Assembly: GCA_001600415.1 (NCBI GenBank)
Contig: BCJX01000018.1
Coordinates: 498,363 to 562,362 of the forward strand
Length of the DNA stretch: 64,000 nucleotides
Origin: Pascua guehoae
Taxonomy: Eukaryota > Basidiomycota > Tremellomycetes > Trichosporonales > Trichosporonaceae
Direction: 5' to 3'
Shown: positions 23,901 through 34,587 of the stretch, piece by piece
Numbering within the stretch: position 1 is the first letter of the stretch
Layout of the letters: each line of letters opens with the position of its first letter
Program-made: the position numbers and the translations under genes
Notes under the pieces: generated by a model
What the model saw: only the letters and a program-made list of their open reading frames with translations
The model's database searches: none
What the model was told of the DNA's origin: nothing

Positions 23901-26900
23901 AGAGCATTAGTTGGCCGAGGGCTGATCCTGCACGTCGATCGTAATCCCCAACGGGTGTTTAAGTGAACCTGGACGAGGCTTTGTTGTCGACTTTAGCTTT
24001 ACATCCGAGGTATCTCGCCCGGTAAGGGTAAGTTCCCGGGAGGGCTTGCGCGCACCCAAGTCCGAGGCCGCTTGTCGTCAGAGCCAACCAAACAAAGTTT
24101 CCTGTGAGCCTGACTTTTTCCGAGTCATCCCCGCTCTCTGGTTCTGAAAGTGTGGACACATCTCATTGTCACGTTCGCCTGCCCCTGCGGCGCGTTGGCC
24201 GGTATTCAGCAAAGGAATGAGGCATTCAAGCACGCGCCTTCTACTACTTTCTGTACACCTTGTACTGTAGACGTTGGTTGTTGACAATCGTTGGGCATTG
24301 CACTTGGAGCCCTGAGCTTGTTATTTTAGTACCATTGGTATTTCCAAATTTCCAGTAAAGTCCACGAAATGTAGTGTTCACTGTGGCTGTAAAGGAGCCG
24401 AGCGGTCGAAACAAACTCGGTGTCGCGCATCCACTTGATGGCGGAAGAATGAGAAAACGGCTAGACCGTGAGCCCCGTCGGACAAGACTGTACTGCTGCT
24501 TCTCAACACACCGAGGATATTCCACGGAATCCAATGGGGTACAGATGTCACCCGGTTATCCATCGGGATGGAGCCTACATCCCTGCAGCAAATCCTAGTC
24601 CACTTTGGTGCAGCACATCCGCCGATCTTCCGATGATACTACATACACCGATGCCGTCATGGTTAATTTTGCCTCCGACGGGGAGCCCTGAGGGCCCCGA
24701 AAGCACGTTGCAGCCCCATATCCCCTCGTGTGATGGCTAGTGTCGGGAGTGTGGCGTTTTAATTAAGAGTGGGAGGTGGTAGGAGGCGACTCACCCGAGA
24801 CCGACTGCGTCGACGTCTTACTCACCGTGACCATCACCAGGACGGGCCAGGAACAAGGCGATCCCCCTTGCCCACCTCAGCATACAATACCCTTGCCAAA
24901 AGCACGTGCCAGGATCGAGGCAAGTTGGGATGATGTGCCGTCAATGGTGGGGTACGTTGTATTTGCATTTCTACCTAGTGCCTCAATGCAGTGGGTGGTG
25001 TTGCAGGGCATCGAGGCAAGGAGCACGAGCCCCAAATGAGCGACTGGGCCCGCAGCAGCAACGATCTTGTTTCTGTTGTTCCGCCAATGCGGAGAGGAAG
25101 CTTGACGCTCAAAAGGTTTCCCTCTTTACACCCACCGGGACGACAGAATGAACTTGTGTGACGTCGTAATCCCGGCCCTTGCCCTTGAACCTTGTCAGCC
25201 GCAATCCGTTGTTGTCAGCCAGGTTCCATGAGCCTGGCACAGCGCTGACGTACAACCAGAACAGGGTTCCCTGTTTCAACCCTTAGCAGCCATCCGTCAT
25301 CAGTCACCAACCAGCTGTTATCATTATTGTCACGTACTGTACCCAACGGATGCGACATTTTGTGCTCTGTCGGGGGGCGCAATCCGTTCGCAGCTGCAAT
25401 ACCGGAGGTTAACTCGTAGCATAGGACGGCTGTGGTGCTCTCAGAGCCGACACGTCACAGGACCGGACAAAAAAAAAAAGGACCGAAAAAAAGGACAAAA
25501 ACAGTAAACATACCGTACTTCTAGAGGAGTAACGAGCAGTCGTGCGTCAGGTTCACTTTTTGCGATGATTCCGACAATGGGGTGGGAATACGTGAGCCTG
25601 ACCATCACAACCTCGGGCGGTTACCACCAGAAAAAAAAAATACAAATAATGTAAATGTAAACATCCCTTCGAGCGAATAGCGAGCAGTGCCGAGCGTTAA
25701 CGAGGAGTGCTGCAGAGTCAGGTTCACTTGGATCTGTGATTCAGATGGACTCGTGTGAGAAGTAGCACAACCCCACGACCCCAAAGACCCACACCGACTC
25801 GCAAAGTCACGCGCTGCCTCTGCTTTGGTTCCATGTAGTGTTTCGCCCCCCGCACTCATTGGGCGGCATTGAATAGTCAAGAGTGGGTTTGGCAAGCGTT
25901 GCCCGACAAACTGGCTCACGACGCGGTCAGTTACCCCCGGCGACCCGAGCCAAGAGTCGCAGAAAGGCTTGTACTTGGGACTGTCGACTGGGGACTGTCG
26001 CTAGGCAACAGCGATCGTGTTCTCATGTAAATAAGCACATGAGTTTGGTGGACAGTAGACGATAGTTCTATGCTTTAACTATTATTGCTACAGAAGACTT
26101 TCTGTTAGTTCTGTGCTGTAACCAGTGCTACCGAAGAGTTTTTTTGCGGCGGGCTAGTTGATGTGATGACGTGGAATGTAGATCACCGAGGCGAGGCGAG
26201 GTATAGAGGGGCGTGCAAAGGAACGACAAGTGGCACAGGGTGAGACTTTACCTTCAATCTCGGCAGGGAGCTCGGCACCTGCACGTCGTACAGGCTGGGC
26301 ACCCCTGCTCTGGCCCCTTTCTTGTTCCTTAGCTTTTGACGCCTGCATCCAATGGTGCGTCGTTGTGTATTTGGCAGTGAGTGTGGCTGCCAATGGCGGC
26401 ACGGAATGTCGATCACTTTCGGCGAGGTATCGTAGTTTAACCCATTCCGTCGGCGCGTATCTCGCCTGCCCACCACCTGGGGGCTTGGCGTGCGGCCGCG
26501 CCTTTCGGGTTTCCTGCTCGGCCTCGGGCTCCGCAACGGCGGACGGGGGTGTGTGCACAGCCCCTTCCATGGCTGAGCGGAGGAGACGACGCTACAGTAC
26601 GTGTCCCCCTTGGCCCATTTGGCAGAGGACAGGACAGGACGGGAGTGATTGCCTGACGCACCTGATCGTCCAAGACAAGGTTTGGGACAACAGAAAAAAG
26701 GCCAAGTAAATGAAGCGGGCAAGTGTGGCTAGCAGAGGCTGAGCGATCCGGCTGGCCAGCTGCGAGAACTGTAGCCGCGGAGACCGGGAAGCGACAGGCA
26801 GCTTGCTTTTTTCTTTTCTTTTTTCTGTCGACGCCAGTACGAGAATGGAACAGAGTGCCGCTCAATCCCCGCCAAGCCTCGTGGGACGCACACTTGCAGG

Positions 26901-29900
26901 ATAAGAAATAGTGTCGTCATGATGATGTCGCAATTGTCATTCGGCGTCGCATTGCAGGGCGGGCTAGCGACTAACACCAAACGGGACCCTGTAGCCCGTG
27001 TAGACGGTCTAGACGGCACAGACGAGACAGACGACATAGATCGGCGGTCAAGAACAAGAAACTTTCGACGCAGATCTACTTTTGACGACGGACAACGGGT
27101 GAGATGAGGAAGAAAGAAGAGCCGAAGCGCAGCAGACATGTGATCGTCCTGATCCTAGAATCAGGCAGAGCTTGAAGCCTGAGTCTAAGCCTGGACGTGG
27201 CAGCGAGCCTGACACTAGCTAGGACCGACGGACATGTGTGGGCGACGAATTTTCCGAGGGGCGACGGGCAAGGGGCGGGACGGGGATCGACGAGTTGTCC
27301 GATGGCCGGCCGGTGGCCGGCCGAGGAGCGAGGTGAAGCGATGTGACAGACCACGGGGACGTGCGACGAGCGACGGGTGACGGACGACAGTAAGCCGACG
27401 CGCCGACGCGGCACCGACAGGCACAAGCCGGCACAGACCGGCACGGCGGGTATTTTTGATCGCGTGAGCGAGTCGAGTCGATCCGACAGCACAGGCACGG
27501 GCACGAGTGACACAGTAGGCGCCCACGTAGTCTCTGATCGACGATCCATGGCCCGTCCGCACGGAAACACGCACGGCCCAACTCAACCTTTTTCCACGCG
27601 ACATACCGCGCGCGTCTCGCATGTCTCGATACGGCACAGTACCGTAGATACGCACACCTTTGCTTTGTGCAAGACATCGGCCTCGCAACGGGTCACATGA
27701 AAGCCCAGCCAGAATCGCCCCTCGTCACATGTCACAGTGGGCGGACATCACGTAACCTCGCAGATCATCCCCAGATCTGCAGGCACAGGTCGACAGGCAC
27801 AGAGGTACTCGTACTCGTACTTGCCCGCCCACCCGTGCAATGCCCGTGCACCCGTCTGTCAGCCAGTCACAAAGGTGCGCTCTGCGATGCGACGCCACGC
27901 AACGCCAAGCCATGCCCGTGTCTCGTGCTCGGTGCTCCGGGCTCGCGCTCGCGCGCGCGCGATTTCCATGCGGGACATCAACGGCATCCGGCACCCCGTG
28001 GGCGTGACAGCTGGCGGCTGGCTGACGACAGACCGCGCGCATGTCGTGATGGCAACGGCAAGGAGCGTTGAACAGAACAAGAAAAAAAAAAAAAAAAACA
28101 TAATAAAAATTGCCTTTTTGCTTATCGAGGACAGCGAGGATTGAATCCTGTGCCAGCGAGTTTTCCGGGTCTGTTTGGGCCCTTTGCCGACGGCCACGAG
28201 GGGTTGGCACAGGTTGAGCGGTTATTTGTCAGCTGTTTTACGGACGCAAGCTCGTTGGCACAGGTTGAGCGGTTATTTCTCGGCTGTTTTACGGACGTAA
28301 GCTGTCCGGCGGTGTTGATGCACATGACTGGCTGCGGGTGGGTGGAGAACAATGGCTGGGGGGGTATTTGGACGGCCTGGAAAGTGTTGAGAATGGGCGG
28401 CGGGGACCGCATGGCATGGCTTCTGCAAGTGGTACAGGCAATGGCGAGTTGAATCAGAGTGTACCGGTATACTCTGTCGCGTCGCCCTGGTTGACGTGAC
28501 GATGAGCCGCATGGTAGCAAAGGGAGACTATACGTACAAGTCTGGCTATCAAGTTCGCCAAGACCTTCATCAAATGTGGCGGCAATAGCCAAATGCGCCC
28601 AGCAGGCCACTGCCTGTAGGCATATAGGCAAGCAGTGGACGCCATGACTATAACTCACAGCAGTGGGCGCGACCACCAGTCCTGCTAACCACTACACGAT
28701 CAACGGGGCTCCAAGGTCCAGCGGTGGGGAATGTGTGCCTCGACAGGAGCGCGTGGTCAACCGAAGAAGTGGCAAAGTTTTTGCGGTAACAGCAGTACAC
28801 TTACAAAGCCACTAACCCAATGTGCTGGCCAGTCACTGTTCACATGGGAGTGACTAACCTCATGAGTTCGCACGGTGGAGTAAATTGTCTCGGTGGGACG
28901 GCAACAAGGCGACAGTCCCATTGTGAAGTCCCTTGCGAAATGTAGTTAGCTTGACAATGGCTCGCACTGTCGCACTGTCGACGGTGAGAGTCGGTCAGAG
29001 GAATGCCCGTTGCGTGGCTGCAAGTGCACCGAGCACTGGATGGTCCTCAGTGGGCTTTAACACCAGTGTGACGATGCAGGTGCGGTCGGAAATCAGTCGC
29101 ATGCGGCGTTGAGCATGGACACTATCTACATCAATCCGATTTCAGTGACTTGCACCCTATACTGTCCACCATGCACATCAAGGCCTCGAGCCCCAAGACA
29201 AGGGTGTGAGATGGCACTTCCTGCACGACATGAGCCCCCGCGCGCCCTGCGCGCGCGTGCGACCGAGCGCAACGTGGCAGTCTCAATACTTTCCGGTCGC
29301 ACCTGTACCTGGAGAATAGCCACAGCAGCACTGGCACTGGGCCGCGATCCAAGGGCAGAGTAGTCGCCAATACCGTGGCCATCGGTGCAAACGCAGGGCA
29401 TTGTGAGTGCAGTGTCGTAAACACGAAATGAGAAAATTGACCTTTCCGTAATCTGGGTTCAATGAGGAACGAGGAGGAGGGCAAAGGGCGCCATGTCGAC
29501 GGGAAGTGCTAGTTGGTCTTTGGATAATCTGGATAAACGAGGAATGGAGAGGGAAACCACGTCAATCTCGAGGAATGGCGAGTTTGGCGTTCGGCAATCT
29601 AGATAAACGAGGAATGGGAATGAGGACAGTAAGTCACGTCATTGAGTAAACGAGCAACGAGGGGCACGGCGCGTACCGTATACGAATGCAGCATGGGAAA
29701 AGAGCAGCATTTACGAGTCATTGGGACATGGGACAACTTGCATACAAGGCGACGACAAACTATGAACATGAACAAACAACAAGCTACGACCAAGTAACGA
29801 CACAGCCGTTCCAACAAGCCACACTTGGGCACATACTTTACGACCGGCGTAAGGTGTCCAGCCGCCTCCCCGAAACCTCTGCCCATCCCCCCCAACCCCC

Positions 29901-29928
29901 AGCCCGCCGCTGACAACTCGCTGGCACC
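20940..29928. other. Nine-kilobase gene-poor region
   Basis: I found no reading frame with convincing protein features or splice-linked segments on either strand. Composition is less GC-rich than the genic parts. The left 2 kb is probably bHLH promoter and leader. Features seen: A-rich runs near 25,470-25,500, 25,630 and 28,083-28,099; two related patches with AGCGAGCAG/GTTCACTT motifs at 25,510-25,560 and 25,660-25,735; two similar GATAAACGAGGAATGG patches at about 29,530 and 29,600; a perfect-length 51-bp tandem duplication at 28,204; and a tRNA-like 5' half near 28,700. Small or non-coding genes may have been missed. Confidence 0.45.
28204..28305. repeat. 51-bp tandem duplication
   Basis: Two adjacent copies of a 51-bp unit starting TTGGCACAGGTTGAGCGG and ending near ACGGACG(C/T)AAGCT. 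The copies differ at only a few bases, which suggests recent duplication. Confidence 0.85.
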
Positions 29929-31328
29929 TCAGACAGCCCCGGCGCCCTCGCCGAGACTCTCAAAGAAGCGCCGCTTCTCCTTTATACTCGGACAAATGGC
30001 CAGGACGACGCGGGTAGTCTCGGCCCACGCGCGGCGGTCTGCCGCTTGGCCGCTGACGTACTCTGCAAAGCACTGTTTGCCCACGCCGCCTGCGCGGAGG
30101 GCGCGGCGGATCTCGTCGCGGCGCCGCATGCGGTCGAGGGCGTGGGCGCGGGCGGCAATGGCGGGGTGCGTGCTCGGGCGGACACTCGAGGGGAGGATGC
30201 CCGCGGCGACTAGCGTGGGCGCGCTGGGGCGCACGGCGAGGCGGAGGGTGAGGTTGCGTTCGAGGCCGTGGCGCGTGAGCTGGGCGTGGATGTGGGAGAG
30301 GCGGACGGCCTGTGTGGGTTAGTACGGTGATGGAAGGGGGAACGTGGGGTGAGACGTAGACAAGAAGAGGCACAGCGAGTTGGATGATAAATACAAAAAG
30401 AGTCTGCTTGTGGGAGGGAACGAGTTTGGCATGTACATAAGTGAGGGCCAAGAATGGTTCTTAGGAGGGAATGGACGTGGCAGGAAGAAGGGAGGACAGG
30501 GCGTCACGGAGCGGGGGTGGAGAAATGCGCACTCAACAACCACAAATTCCAAGTTCTGTCCCAAGCCGAGGGTCAAGGCACAGTAGGGATAAGCCCAACC
30601 GCACGACAACGACAGTGTCTACTGTATTGAGAGACCGCAATAACCGCCGCCATGAAATATCCCAGTCTCGTTCACCCGAGCATTCTCCTCAGATGTTGAC
30701 AAGACCGCTCCCCTTCCTGATGCGCATCGCATGGGCATAGGCGACGAGTCTGCCGCCCTGATGGCCATGAACCACTAGATGTTCAACAAGGCTATCTAGC
30801 CCTCCACGAATATGGACAGCTCGACCCATCGGTTGGGGAACAAGCTCCAGTCTTGTGCCGCGTGCACACTGGCAAGCCTAGCGACGGCTCAACAAGCAGT
30901 GGCCCATCCACCCTCGGCTACTCGTCCACTTGGGAAGAAAGACCACCACTTGTCCCGTCCAGGCTCAACTCATGTCCCTGCCCCAGCTGCAGTAGGTCTT
31001 ATCCTCCCCACTGACATCTGCTCGATCTCACGCCACCTCGGTACCGTCCTAGTCTCAATCCCAGCTCCAGTCCAACCCATGCCATGCTCTCCTCCCAACC
31101 CTTGAGACCCCCCACCCCCCTACTCTTAACTCACCGGCTCGCTCGCCCAGTACCCTCCCGCCCTCACGCCCGCGACGATACCGACGCCGCGGAGCGTGCC
31201 GCGGCGCACGAGTTCGAGCGGGTCCGGACGGAGGCTGAGGGGCGAGAAGAGGGCGTGGCCGATGCGCGAGGGGGCCGTCTGGGTGTTAGTGCTGTGGGTA
31301 AGAAGGGGGGGGGGGGGGTTGTCCGGGT

Positions 31329-31359
<31 letters not shown>

Positions 31360-32056
31360 AGCCACGGAGGTTGTCCCAGAGGTCAGGATGTGGGCGGAGG
31401 AGACGATGGCGCAAGAGTAGTTGGTAATGGGCGCAGCGGACTTGAAGAGACAGACGGAACGAAGATGGGAGGGTCTGGGGCAAGGAGAGTCGACATGGCG
31501 CCGATGAAGGCGTGATGCACTTGCCTGTTCCACATGCCGCCACCACAGCACTGTTACTGGTACGCCCATCCATGCCAACCGTCTGCACACGACGAGACTG
31601 TGGAGGACCTGGGAACGCGTTCGGGCTGGCCAACCGCTACCCCGTCCACTCACCGCCATATTCTGTACCCAGCCCCACTCGCCCAACACCTAACACCCAA
31701 ACCCCACCACGTTCCGAACATCCCGAAAGCCTCCGGTACTCCCGAATCCATAGACGAGCACGTACCTTGTTAACCCACACGCTCCAGAGGTATCGATCGC
31801 GCTCGAGGCCGCGGAGACACGCGACGGCGCGGGAGAGCACGCCGAGGTCGTCGGGGGCGAGGAAGAGGAGGATGCGCGTGAGCAGTTCGGGCGGGAGGGC
31901 GAGGAAGCGCGTTGCGAAGGGTGTGAGCTGTGTGGGCGTCGTGGGTCGCGCGAGAGGTGAGGCTGGAGGTGATGCGGGAGTGGATGTGGGGGTGGGCGAG
32001 GTGAGGTGGTGGTGGGCATCCGCTGGGGGCGGGTCGGGTTGGAGGTCGACGGTCAT
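29929..32056 (-). CDS. F-box domain protein
   Basis: A likely substrate adaptor of an SCF ubiquitin ligase, inferred from an N-terminal F-box-like segment at residues 51-95 (FLALPPELLTRILLFLAPDD ... LRGLERDRYLWSVWV). Exons read from the right: 31766-32056, 31135-31278 and 29929-30309 (271 residues). Donors are GTACGT and GTGAGT, acceptors CACCCAG and CACACAG, all in phase 0. The middle exon contains HALFSPLSLRPDPLELVRRG and the last exon ends in a basic helical segment. The first 45 residues are Pro/Thr/Ser-rich. The start is taken at 32056 (context CCACAATGACC); no upstream in-frame ATG was seen. Introns are long, 487 and 825 nt, and intron 1 contains C runs in the sense direction. The target is unknown. 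Confidence 0.75.
31305..31358. repeat. Poly(G) tracts, 14 and 30 nt (poly(C) in the F-box transcript)
   Basis: Runs of 14 G (31305-31318) and 30 G (31329-31358) in intron 1 of the F-box gene. In the transcript they are C runs ending about 25 nt before the CAGCACTAACACCCAG acceptor region. Confidence 0.85.
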
Positions 32057-32567
32057 TGTGGCTACGTGCGGTAGGCTGCCTGCCGGCTGTAGCAGAGGCG
32101 CGTTCGAGTGAGGATTGGGTGGCGCGGTGGCGATGGATGATGGCAAAGATAAGAGTTGCAGATGGCTATCGCTGTTGTTGTCTGTTGCCGCTAGTGTGCG
32201 GGTGGCGGTGGTGGCGTCATGTCACATGGCACCAGACTTGCCTAGGCCCGGCCCAAGTGGCGGGATGTTCACCCGAACCCCAATTACCCAGCTGCAAGCT
32301 GCCAGCTGACCTAGGATCGCCCTTGCCACCCAGCCTGTTGACAATTGACAACTTGTCCGCTCCACATGCTCGCGTGGGGCTCATCTCTACGGGTTACATG
32401 CTGATTATATGTAGAGCCTGTATCGTGGGCTGGTATCAGGGCACGTATGTATAATGCGCATGGAGCACGGCAGCCAGCAGTCGGCATGGAGCTCGATAGA
32501 CGGCAGATGCGGCTGCTGCTCGATGTGCGGATGCACCAGGCCAGTGTCTCTTCCTCGTACCGACTGT
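32057..32567. other. F-box gene promoter and Rab5 gene 3' flank
   Basis: About 0.5 kb between two minus-strand genes. No gene or distinct regulatory element was recognised. Confidence 0.5.
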
Positions 32568-33868
32568 CTAACAGGTGCATGCGCTGGGCGCCGGCGCATC
32601 AGTCTTGGAAGCAACCTTGACGCCCTGCGCTCCTGGCTTGGGTGCGTTGAGCGGCAGCTTCTTGGCTGCATGTTAGCGCAGAACCGTGCGGTAGCATGGA
32701 ATCGTCGTGGGGAGTTACGACACAAAGTCACAACACGGCCATGTGTGAACAGGGTCACGTATGACGACAGTTTGTCTTGTAGTCCCACTTCTCGTTGACT
32801 GGAGCAACCCGTGCACGTTGCAAACTCACCAATGTCCATGAATAGTGCCTCGACATTGTCGCCAGACTTTGCGCTCGCCTCGATGAACAGCAGGCCCTCC
32901 TCTGCGGCAAACTGCTCGCCGAGCGCGCGCGGTGTCTTGCGCTGCCCCTCCAGGTCGACCTTGTTGCCGACCAGCATGATGACAATCGACGGGTCCGCCT
33001 GCCTTTGCAGTTCGCGCACCCATGCCTTGGCCTTCTCAAACGAAGTCTGCGGGGTCAGATGCACCGACCTAGGTGGCGCCTTTTTTCGTTGCGACTGACC
33101 TCTGGGGGCTGTGGGTTAGCGATGAACTATGATTGCTTCACTGCTCCACACACCTGAGTGATATCATACACGATCACGGCAGCGTTGGCGTTGCGGAAGT
33201 ACTGCGCGTTAGACAATAGCACACAGGGCGCGAGGACAGCCCCGGCACACCATACGCCTGATTACACTTACAATGGGCGCAAGCGACTTGTAGCCTGCGA
33301 GTTAGTGAGCACAGCAGAAGCAGCGACATTGCGGCAACAACACTATACGCACGCTCCTGTCCGGCCTGGTTGGTCAGCACATGCATCCTCGACACGTCAC
33401 AGAACTATGCACCGTGTCCCAAATCTCAAACTTGACGTTTGTCGAGCTGTCGAGCGGCACAGTCTGCGTGAGGAAAGCGGCTGTCGGTCAGCTCAAGATT
33501 TGGCTTGGCGCCGTCACAGCCTTTCGGCCGACTCACCACCTGAAATCCAGAAGAAAGAGCGCAGGTCAGCTTGCCATCTGAAATCACAGACGGGGGACGC
33601 ACCAATGGTCGACTCCCTGCAAGTTAGCATGTCTTCAGAAAGTAGTGGTTGGCTTGTCACCCACCTAAAGTCGGAAAACTCATCGCGCACCTGAGACGTC
33701 AGATGAATGGAACACGTCGCAGGGCTGGGGTCCGACCTACGAATCTCAATACGAGCGAGCTCTTGCCGACGGCTGATTCGCCTGCTTGTTAGAAACGACT
33801 GTACGCCGACCTAGAATGTCAGACGGACCGAGGAGCACGAGCTTGAAGGCGGCGGTCCTGGGTGGCAT
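32568..33868 (-). CDS. Rab5-family GTPase (Vps21/Ypt5-type), 12 exons
   Basis: A small GTPase expected to act in early-endosome fusion and vacuolar protein sorting. Twelve exons read from the right: 33829-33868, 33741-33781, 33665-33690, 33603-33616, 33537-33539, 33413-33480, 33353-33365, 33272-33294, 33154-33201, 33100-33108, 32830-33046 and 32568-32665, totalling 600 nt and 199 residues. Joined exons restore every G motif: GESAVGKS, the switch I STIGAAF (effector region), WDTAGQERYKSLAP, NKVDL and ASAK. The protein ends CTC, a Cys-x-Cys geranylgeranylation motif. The hallmark AAFLTQTV segment places it in the Rab5 group. Introns are 45-70 nt except the last (164 nt). Several exons are below 27 nt and one is apparently 3 nt (separate entry). 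The first donor is GTCCGT, weaker than usual. Confidence 0.9.
33537..33539 (-). other. Predicted 3-nt microexon (GTG) of the Rab5 gene
   Basis: In sense, exon 4 ends ACC ATT G and exon 6 begins CC GCT TTC. Joining them directly deletes the Gly that follows Thr-Ile in switch I of Rab proteins. Between them lie two textbook introns: 33540-33602 (63 nt, GTGCGT donor, GCTGAC branch, GGATTTCAG acceptor) and 33481-33536 (56 nt, GTGAGT donor, GCTGACC branch, GACAG acceptor). They leave exactly GTG between them. Including it gives ATT GGT GCC, restoring Ile-Gly-Ala. No alternative acceptor or donor giving the conserved sequence was found. Confidence 0.7.
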
Positions 33869-34587
33869 GGTGGTGGGGGATAGAACGATGGAATGGGGAA
33901 TGTCAAGAGCGAGTGGCGGTTCGGTGGCTGTGTTCAACAGTTGCCGATGTTGGGTGGCAAACACGTCCCGGGACACGTATTCATTACAAATTACTAATCC
34001 AACGGTATTAGAAAATGGCACTAATCAGATGGCTTGGCGGGGAAGTTTTGCTTCCGTTTTGTCGGGAGGGATGAGGAGGAGGGCGTTTCACGTCGGCCGT
34101 CTGTGCGTCGGCCTCGGTCCCGTACCTACAGTACCCCCGGGGGCTTCTGGGCCATTTGCGTCTCTCGAAACCCCACTCGTCCCATCTCCATCTCTTCTTC
34201 CCCCCGCCCCTTCCCTTTCCTTTTTCCCCAAACCTCCAACCACCATCGTCGACTCCTACAGCATCAACCTCAGAACTCACCTCAGCACACTTTGGGAACC
34301 TTTATTGTCCATTCCACGCACGTCGGTTGGCGTCGCTGGCATCCAGTCAAGGCACCCACTTCCCGTCACCAGGTGGTGGCATTCTGTTCTCATATCTTCC
34401 CCTTCGCCTTCCTCGTTTACATCCTCCTGGCATACCGTCCTGTCAGCCTCGCCCATCACCTTGCGCTCTCAGTTCGATTGTCATTGTCTCTCCTCTCCTA
34501 TCGTCTTGTGAGATCCGAGTCCGAGTCCGAGTCCGAGTCCAGAAACAGCTCAGTCTCGTGTGAAATCAATAAACCCAGAACCCAGCC
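33869..34587. promoter_or_regulatory. Divergent promoter between the Rab5 and Mei2-like genes
   Basis: About 0.72 kb separating divergent starts. The right half is C/T-rich on the plus strand, as expected for the leader of the plus-strand gene, and contains a GAGTCC hexanucleotide repeat at 34515-34540. No TATA box was assigned. Confidence 0.5.
34515..34540. repeat. CCGAGT hexanucleotide repeat in a 5' leader
   Basis: Four consecutive CCGAGT units about 50 nt upstream of the ATG of the Mei2-like gene. Confidence 0.8.

Noticed and set aside
26154..26570. Minus-strand frame of 138 codons (starts MEGAVHTPPSAVAEPE)
   Set aside because: Composition looks protein-like at first, but overlapping frames on both strands are equally open and no domain or flanking exon was found.
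28660..28707. tRNA-like sequence on the minus strand (CGTTGATCGTGTAGTGGTTAGCAG)
   Set aside because: It resembles the 5' half and A box of a His/Asp-type tRNA, but no matching T arm (TTCRANN loop), 7-nt anticodon loop or closing acceptor stem follows within 150 nt. At most a relic or chance.
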